A stretch of 64,000 bases of DNA from Allopontixanthobacter sediminis (lineage in GTDB: Bacteria; Pseudomonadota; Alphaproteobacteria; Sphingomonadales; Sphingomonadaceae): positions 744,001-808,000 of the forward strand of contig NZ_WTYL01000002.1 in assembly GCF_009828115.1 (NCBI RefSeq), read 5' to 3'. Position numbers and translations under genes: made by a program. Positions 59,700 through 64,000 of the stretch are shown piece by piece (positions within the stretch are counted from its first letter, which is position 1; each line of letters begins with the position of its first letter). The notes beneath the pieces were generated by a model that was not told the origin of the DNA, did not search any database, and saw nothing but the letters and a program-made list of their open reading frames with translations.

Positions 59700-59720
59700 C
59701 CGGCCCACCCCTTGGGCCGG
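59700..59720 (-). terminator. Hairpin between tonB and exbB
   Basis: CCGGCCC (59720-59714 on the minus strand) pairs with GGGCCGG (59706-59700) around a seven-base loop, 10 bases after the tonB stop. A T-run follows only 14 bases later, so this is a weak or partial terminator. It may reduce transcripts running on into exbB or protect the tonB 3' end. Confidence 0.4.
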
Positions 59721-59730
59721 CGAGCGCCGG

Positions 59731-60408
59731 TTATTCGGGTATCACCCACCGTATCGCGTTCGAATAGGTATCCGTGGTCGGATCCCCATTGCCATCAGTC
59801 GCCGGCCGGAAGCGGGCGCGCCGGGTGATATTCCTGCATGTTGCCTCATCAAGGTCAGGGTGACCGCTGGACCTGGTGATGGAGCAATTTGTTACCCTGC
59901 CGTCTGCGCCGACGTTGACACGGAAACCAGTGGTTCCTTCGCGTTCCTCGCGGAGAGCGCGTGACGGATAGTCGTTCGCGGTCGCCCAGTTGGCGGGATT
60001 GCCGCGCGGTTCGGCGCCCTTGGGCTGTACCCGGGGCGGTGGTGGCGGAGGCGGCGGAGGCGGCGGGCCAACCGGCGCAGGCGGAATCCGCAACGCTGGC
60101 GGTGCCGGCGGCGGGATTGTCGGCTGGGTCTGGACCTGCGGCGGACGGACCGCGATGCTGATCGGCGGCGGCGGAGCAACCGGCGGCGGCGGAGCGGTAT
60201 CAGGCTCAGGCGGCGGCGGTGGTTCGTCTTCGGGTTCAGGTGGTGGCGGCTCTTCGATGTCGACCGTCGTCACACGCTCGATTGCCTTGGACACCGCCTC
60301 ATAGGCGAGCCCGGTAATCAGCGCATAGCCCAGGGCCACATGGATCAACCCCACAATGATCAGAGCGATAATCCGGTTACCGCTCATCTGTTGGTCAGCG
60401 TAGGCCAT
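59731..60408 (-). CDS. tonB: TonB energy-transducing protein
   Basis: 225 residues. One N-terminal helix (IIALIIVGLIHVALGYALITG with the conserved His), then a rigid Pro/Glu-rich spacer (residues about 52-130 with long runs of Pro), and the C-terminal TonB domain: YPSRALREEREGTTGFRVNVGADGRV in two blocks, GHPDLDEATCRNI and ARFRPATD. It spans the periplasm and drives TonB-dependent receptors such as siderophore and sugar transporters, which are numerous in sphingomonads. First gene of the tonB-exbB-exbD-exbD operon. Confidence 0.95.
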   Translation of the reverse strand: MAYADQQMSGNRIIALIIVGLIHVALGYALITGLAYEAVSKAIERVTTVDIEEPPPPEPEDEPPPPPEPDTAPPPPVAPPPPISIAVRPPQVQTQPTIPPPAPPALRIPPAPVGPPPPPPPPPPPRVQPKGAEPRGNPANWATANDYPSRALREEREGTTGFRVNVGADGRVTNCSITRSSGHPDLDEATCRNITRRARFRPATDGNGDPTTDTYSNAIRWVIPE

Positions 60409-60746
60409 TCAGTCGCATCACTCCATAGTCTGCGGGCAGGTGAACACACCTACCCAAACGGCTCAGGTCAGAGTCCCCCTCTGCCAGAGCATATTCACTG
60501 CTGTCCACCCTGAAAGGCCAAACGAATTTGGTTGCCTTATCGGCCGACCGGACCCGATTGGCCCGGTATGGGCCTGATTGAACGTGTCTTATTAGCTTCA
60601 TCCAATCGTATTCTTGCATTAGCTTCGAAGAACAGCCCTAGCAAACGCTTTGTCGGTTAACGGCGGATTCACTGCGCTTCTGGTCAAACAATCGTCGCGC
60701 GAATCGCTACTCGTCCGGCGAGGCAACCAAGTTGGAAAAACACGTA
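60409..60746. other. 338-base region between divergent tonB and an exported-protein gene
   Basis: It must hold both promoters. I see no convincing -35/-10 pair for either gene, no Fur-like dyad comparable to that of the third exbD, no RNA gene and no reading frame with a good start. A minor dyad CCAAA-CGAA-TTTGG lies at about 60517-60530. A 74-codon frame facing tonB overlaps its start and has no ribosome-binding site. Confidence 0.6.
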
Positions 60747-61592
60747 ATGTCGAATATTATGAAGGCGTTGGGCACCGCAGTGGTAGCCGGGACAATCGCA
60801 CTGGCCCCCGCTGCTACGGCCTTGGCACAAGCCGAGCCGATGGCCCGCGAATCGACCTATGCCGACCTCGTGGACCTGTCAGACGCGTCAAACATGGTCC
60901 TTCAGGTCAAGATTCGCAAGCAAGCCGAAGTGAAGGCCGAACGCGCACCGGGATTGTCCCCGGGCATGGCGCGATTGTATGTCGAGGCCGACACGCTTGC
61001 CCTGCTGACCGGCAATTCGCCGGTTAGGGAAACGGTGAAATACCTTGTTGACGTGCCGCTCGATGCGAAAGGGCGTGCGCCGAAATTAAAAAAACAGGAC
61101 ATGCTTCTGTTCGCGAAGGCGGTTCCGGGCCGGGCGGGAGAAATCCAGCTGGTCGGTCAGGGCGCGCAGATACGCTGGACGCCGGAACTGGAAGCCCGCG
61201 TCCGGCCGATCCTGTCTGGCCTGGTGGCGCCCGACGCGCCGCCGGTGGTGACCGGGGTGCAGGACGCTTTGTCGGTCAAGGGCAATTTGGTCGGCGAATC
61301 CGAAACCCAGCTGTTCCTATCGACCCGCCGGGACGCCCCGGTATCGGTGACGGTGATCCGCCGCCCGGGACAGCAACCGACCTGGGGTGTGTCCTTCAGC
61401 GAGATCGTCGACCAGTCCGCCGTTCCGCCGCGACCGGACACGCTGGAGTGGTACCGGCTTGCCTGCTTCCTCCCGCAGGAATTACCGGGTGAGGCGAACT
61501 TGTCCCGTGACGCCGCTGCGCGCGCGCAAGCCGCCGAAGATTACCAGTATATGATGAGCCAGCTGGGACCCTGCCCGCGTAATCGCCTGTAG
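60747..61592 (+). CDS. Exported protein of unknown function
   Basis: 281 residues with a clear signal peptide (cleavage near ATALAQA, residue 30). The mature part is mixed alpha/beta and rich in Val and Arg: DASNMVLQVKIRKQAEV, YVEADTLALL, VKYLVDVPLDAKGRAPKLKK. The repeated stress on metal- or ligand-free beta segments does not match a family I know. It looks like the conserved periplasmic proteins of sphingomonads that end in a Cys-containing tail (LGPCPRNRL). ATG 60747 is chosen over a TTG upstream. Confidence 0.75.
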   Translation: MSNIMKALGTAVVAGTIALAPAATALAQAEPMARESTYADLVDLSDASNMVLQVKIRKQAEVKAERAPGLSPGMARLYVEADTLALLTGNSPVRETVKYLVDVPLDAKGRAPKLKKQDMLLFAKAVPGRAGEIQLVGQGAQIRWTPELEARVRPILSGLVAPDAPPVVTGVQDALSVKGNLVGESETQLFLSTRRDAPVSVTVIRRPGQQPTWGVSFSEIVDQSAVPPRPDTLEWYRLACFLPQELPGEANLSRDAAARAQAAEDYQYMMSQLGPCPRNRL

Positions 61593-61731
61593 GCATTCGG
61601 CCTGCGCGGGCCGACTTTTCGGGCGCAGGAAAGGTCGCGGGCCGCGCGTGAAGGCTTGCGCAATCGTGTTCGCCTGCGCAGAGGGCGTCTCCTGACCCAG
61701 CCTCAGCGCGCAACAGGAAGCCCCTCTGATC

Positions 61732-63078
61732 ATGGCACAGGACCACTCGTCTCCGGCCCAACCGTCAACCAGCCCGCCGCTGCGTATCGCGCTTGCGGGC
61801 CTCGGCACCGTTGGTGCGGGAATGATTCGCTTGCTGGAGACCAACGCCGATATCGTCCGTGCCCGGGCTGGCCGCCCGCTCGAGATCGTAGCGGTCAGCG
61901 CGCGTGACCGGTCCAAGAACCGCGGCGTCGATATCAGCAGATTTGCTTGGGAAGACGACATGACCGCCATGGCCGCGCGCGGCGATGTCGATGTGGTGGT
62001 CGAACTCGTCGGCGGTTCGGACGGTCCGGCGCTGACCCTTGCCCGCAACACCATCGCTGCCGGCAAAGGGCTGGTCACCGCCAACAAGGCGATGATCGCC
62101 CATCACGGGATGGAACTGGCCCGCCTGGCCGAAGCCGCTCCGGCTCCGCTGAAATTCGAAGCGGCGGTTGCCGGCGGAATTCCGGTGGTGAAGGGGCTGC
62201 GCGAAGGCACCGCGGCGAACGCGATCGAGCGGATTTACGGCATCCTCAACGGAACCTCCAACTACATCTTGTCGACGATGGAAGCGACCGGGGCCGATTT
62301 TTCTGCCGTCCTCGCGGAGGCACAGGCCAAGGGCTATGCCGAAGCCGACCCGACATTCGACGTCGGCGGTATCGACGCGGCGCACAAGCTGTCCATCCTG
62401 GCAGGGATCGCGTTCGGGACCTGCATCGACTTCGGTAATGTCGAATGCGAAGGTATCACCGGAGTCCGTGCCGCGGATATCGCGCAGGCCGATGCACTCG
62501 GTTACGTCATTCGCCTGATCGGGATGGCCGATGTCGAAACGGGCGGGGACGGAACGCAGCGCCTGCTCCAGCGGGTCAAGCCTTGTCTGGTGCCCAAGGG
62601 GCATCCGCTGGCGCATGTTACCGGCGCAACCAACGCGGTGGTCGCGGAAGGCAATTTTTCCGGACGGCTGCTGTTCCAGGGCGCCGGCGCGGGTGACGGG
62701 CCGACCGCCAGCGCGGTTGTGGCCGATTTGATCGACATTGCCCGGGGCGAAACCTCGGCGCCCTTCTCGATTCCGGTCGCGGAAATGGTCGCGATGGAAC
62801 CGGCCGGATCGGGCGCGCGCACCGGACGCACATACCTGCGCTTCACGGTCACCGACCGGCCGGGTGTGCTGGCGGAAATTACCGCGGCCATGAGGGATGC
62901 CGGGGTTTCCATCGAAAGCCTGATCCAGCAAGGCCGGGTATCGGAAGGCGGCGAAGTGCTGGTGGCGATGGTGGCGCATGAGGGACCGGAAAAGAACATT
63001 GCGCGGGCGCTCGCATTACTCGAAGCTTCGCCCAGCCTGACGGCAACGCCGCTGGTGATGCAGATTATCTCCGGGTAG
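61732..63078 (+). CDS. hom: Homoserine dehydrogenase
   Basis: 448 residues. NAD(P) site LRIALAGLGTVGAGMIRLL; catalytic and substrate blocks LVTANKAMIAHHG, AAVAGGIPVVKGLREG, ILNGTSNYILSTME and DPTFDVGGIDAAHKLSILAGIAFG; a C-terminal ACT domain (YLRFTVTDRPGVLAEITAAM, about residues 360-448) for feedback by threonine. It makes homoserine for threonine and methionine. No threonine-rich leader was found before it, unlike thrS. In alphaproteobacteria glpX commonly follows hom, as seen here. Confidence 0.96.
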   Translation: MAQDHSSPAQPSTSPPLRIALAGLGTVGAGMIRLLETNADIVRARAGRPLEIVAVSARDRSKNRGVDISRFAWEDDMTAMAARGDVDVVVELVGGSDGPALTLARNTIAAGKGLVTANKAMIAHHGMELARLAEAAPAPLKFEAAVAGGIPVVKGLREGTAANAIERIYGILNGTSNYILSTMEATGADFSAVLAEAQAKGYAEADPTFDVGGIDAAHKLSILAGIAFGTCIDFGNVECEGITGVRAADIAQADALGYVIRLIGMADVETGGDGTQRLLQRVKPCLVPKGHPLAHVTGATNAVVAEGNFSGRLLFQGAGAGDGPTASAVVADLIDIARGETSAPFSIPVAEMVAMEPAGSGARTGRTYLRFTVTDRPGVLAEITAAMRDAGVSIESLIQQGRVSEGGEVLVAMVAHEGPEKNIARALALLEASPSLTATPLVMQIISG

Positions 63079-63092
63079 GGCGAAAACCTACC
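63073..63092. terminator. Small hairpin at the hom / small exported gene junction
   Basis: GGTAGG (63074-63079) and CCTACC (63087-63092) pair around a seven-base AAAA-containing loop between the two convergent stop codons, so the same hairpin could end both transcripts. No long T tract follows in either direction, so the efficiency is doubtful. Confidence 0.4.
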
Positions 63093-63543
63093 GTCCGGGA
63101 ATTTCGCCCTTGCCGACCTTGTCAGCGTCCGAACCTTCCGGAGCTTCGGGCAGGGCGGAGAGATCGATGATCAACGCCGGCGGCGGCGGGCATTTCTGAA
63201 GGCCGGGGATACACAGGCCGCCGACGGTCGCGGGTCCTTTGAAAATTCCCGGCCCAGCCACGTCCGGGGCGCGGGGCAGGCCGTCCGCCAGCGCTTCTTC
63301 CGATTCGGGATCGAGTTCGGTGGAGGACTTGACCCGGAACTGGGAATTGTCCTGTTCCCGTGCGCAGACCACGATTTCGTCGCCCTCTGGCGGGGCGCAC
63401 TCGGGTTCCGGCGGCGGCGGACCGTAAGCTTCCTGCGCGCGTTCGGCGACTTGCTCTGCCGTGACGGGCCTTTGATCCTGGGAGTAGGCGGGATTTCCGG
63501 CGATGATGATAATCAACGCCGCAAGTCCGGCACTTCTCGACAT
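63088..63543 (-). CDS. Small exported Pro-rich protein of unknown function
   Basis: 151 residues with a signal peptide ([15 protein letters not shown], cleavage after YSQ or AYS). The mature part is acidic and Pro-rich ([15 protein letters not shown]) with the EIVVCARE block that recurs in small secreted proteins of sphingomonads. Four cysteines could form two disulphides. No known domain. It lies between hom and glpX on the opposite strand, 54 bases before the divergent glpX start. Confidence 0.8.
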   Translation of the reverse strand: MSRSAGLAALIIIIAGNPAYSQDQRPVTAEQVAERAQEAYGPPPPEPECAPPEGDEIVVCAREQDNSQFRVKSSTELDPESEEALADGLPRAPDVAGPGIFKGPATVGGLCIPGLQKCPPPPALIIDLSALPEAPEGSDADKVGKGEIPGR

Positions 63544-63597
63544 TCAGTGACTCCCTGTTTAAGCGCCCCTTACCGCGCCAAAGGGACTGAATTAGCC

Positions 63598-64000
63598 ATG
63601 AACGATAGCACCACTTCCGCCGCCAGCACACCGGCCCCCGAACGGAAGCGGGTCAACAAGAGCAGCGTACTCGACCGCGCCCTGGTGCTCGAAATGGTCC
63701 GTGTGACCGAAGCTGCCGCCATCGCGGCGTCCAAGCTGATCGGGCGCGGCGACGAGAAGGCCGCCGATGCCGCCGCAGTCGAGGCGATGCGACGGGCGTT
63801 CGACGAGTTGGAAATCGATGGCACCGTGGTGATCGGCGAGGGCGAACGTGACGAAGCACCGATGCTGTATATCGGTGAAAAGGTGGGCGGTGCGCCGGGT
63901 CGGGGCCCGAAGATCGATATCGCGCTCGACCCCCTGGAAGGCACCACCATCACCGCCAAGGCCGGACCAAATTCCCTGGCTGTGCTGGCAGCGGCGGAAG
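63598..64000 (+). CDS. glpX: Class II fructose-1,6-bisphosphatase GlpX (partial)
   Basis: The first 134 residues are seen before the window ends. [36 protein letters not shown] and [11 protein letters not shown] are the metal- and phosphate-binding blocks of GlpX, a lithium-sensitive phosphatase that produces fructose 6-phosphate in gluconeogenesis. AAGGG precedes the ATG at 63598. The arrangement hom-glpX is kept although a small gene on the other strand is inserted between. Confidence 0.95.
   Translation, partial: MNDSTTSAASTPAPERKRVNKSSVLDRALVLEMVRVTEAAAIAASKLIGRGDEKAADAAAVEAMRRAFDELEIDGTVVIGEGERDEAPMLYIGEKVGGAPGRGPKIDIALDPLEGTTITAKAGPNSLAVLAAAE

Noticed and set aside
59990-60304. Glycine-rich plus-strand frame
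   Set aside because: It is the complement of the proline-rich spacer of tonB (Pro codons read as Gly).
60395-60619. 74-codon frame upstream of tonB on the same strand
   Set aside because: It overlaps the tonB start in another frame and has no ribosome-binding site, no repeated control codons and no family features.
61593-61731. Amino-acid leader peptide before hom
   Set aside because: The 139 bases before hom hold no frame with clustered Thr, Ile or Met codons, unlike the thrS leader.
1-64000. CRISPR arrays, insertion sequences, prophage or integrative elements
   Set aside because: No regularly spaced repeats, transposase, integrase or terminal repeats were seen; the one tRNA gene has no adjacent integrase.

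Overview
The window is ordinary chromosomal DNA of a high-GC alphaproteobacterium, most likely a sphingomonad of the Erythrobacteraceae (Erythrobacter/Altererythrobacter type). This is inferred from protein content: a MipZ division ATPase, a 1577-residue NAD-dependent glutamate dehydrogenase, a CYP153-type P450, a sphingomonad-type phosphomannomutase/phosphoglucomutase, DUF455 and MipZ-linked J-domain proteins, and several TonB-system genes. No insertion sequence, prophage, integrase or CRISPR array was seen. Genes are dense, with many 4-bp ATGA overlaps.

Layout. 1-11 kb: end of dxs, an NnrU-type membrane protein, a secreted amidohydrolase pair (one lacking its metal motif) next to a POT peptide importer, a GntR regulator, ihfB, tRNA-Leu(UAA), two glutathione transferases, a GMC oxidoreductase and trmL. 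11-19 kb: hydrolase, unknown secreted protein, DUF4126 protein, a tandem-PilZ protein, then a three-gene surface-glycan-like cassette (FAD enzyme, GtrA, GT-C-like membrane protein) and msrB. 19-32 kb: CYP153 P450, ABC-2 exporter, queG, ferredoxin reductase, NAD-glutamate dehydrogenase, TPR protein and hydrolase. 32-38 kb: an operon of very small proteins with an XRE regulator, phoD, then thrS preceded by a threonine-rich leader peptide, and a TauE/SafE permease. 38-51 kb: VOC protein, agmatine deiminase, M28 peptidase, glnE, peroxiredoxin, DUF455, M23 peptidase, acyl-CoA synthetase and a YqiJ/YqiK (flotillin) pair. 51-64 kb: panC, mipZ with a Tim14-like J protein, pgmG, a DEXH helicase, the tonB-exbB-exbD-exbD operon plus a third, separately promoted exbD, hom and the start of glpX.

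The most striking item is the thrS leader (35321-35559). A 23-codon reading frame with nine Thr codons, six in a row, lies just after a promoter-like sequence. It is followed by a chain of mutually exclusive stems ending in an element perfectly complementary to the thrS ribosome-binding site. Read by hand, the logic fits ribosome-stalling control of threonyl-tRNA synthetase at the level of translation. Other points of interest are a Fur-box-like palindrome over the promoter of the third exbD, the GtrA cassette that lacks a GtrB, and the XRE/small-membrane-protein operon, two of whose members are under 60 residues.

All product calls come from reading translated motifs. No database search, structure prediction or folding program was run.
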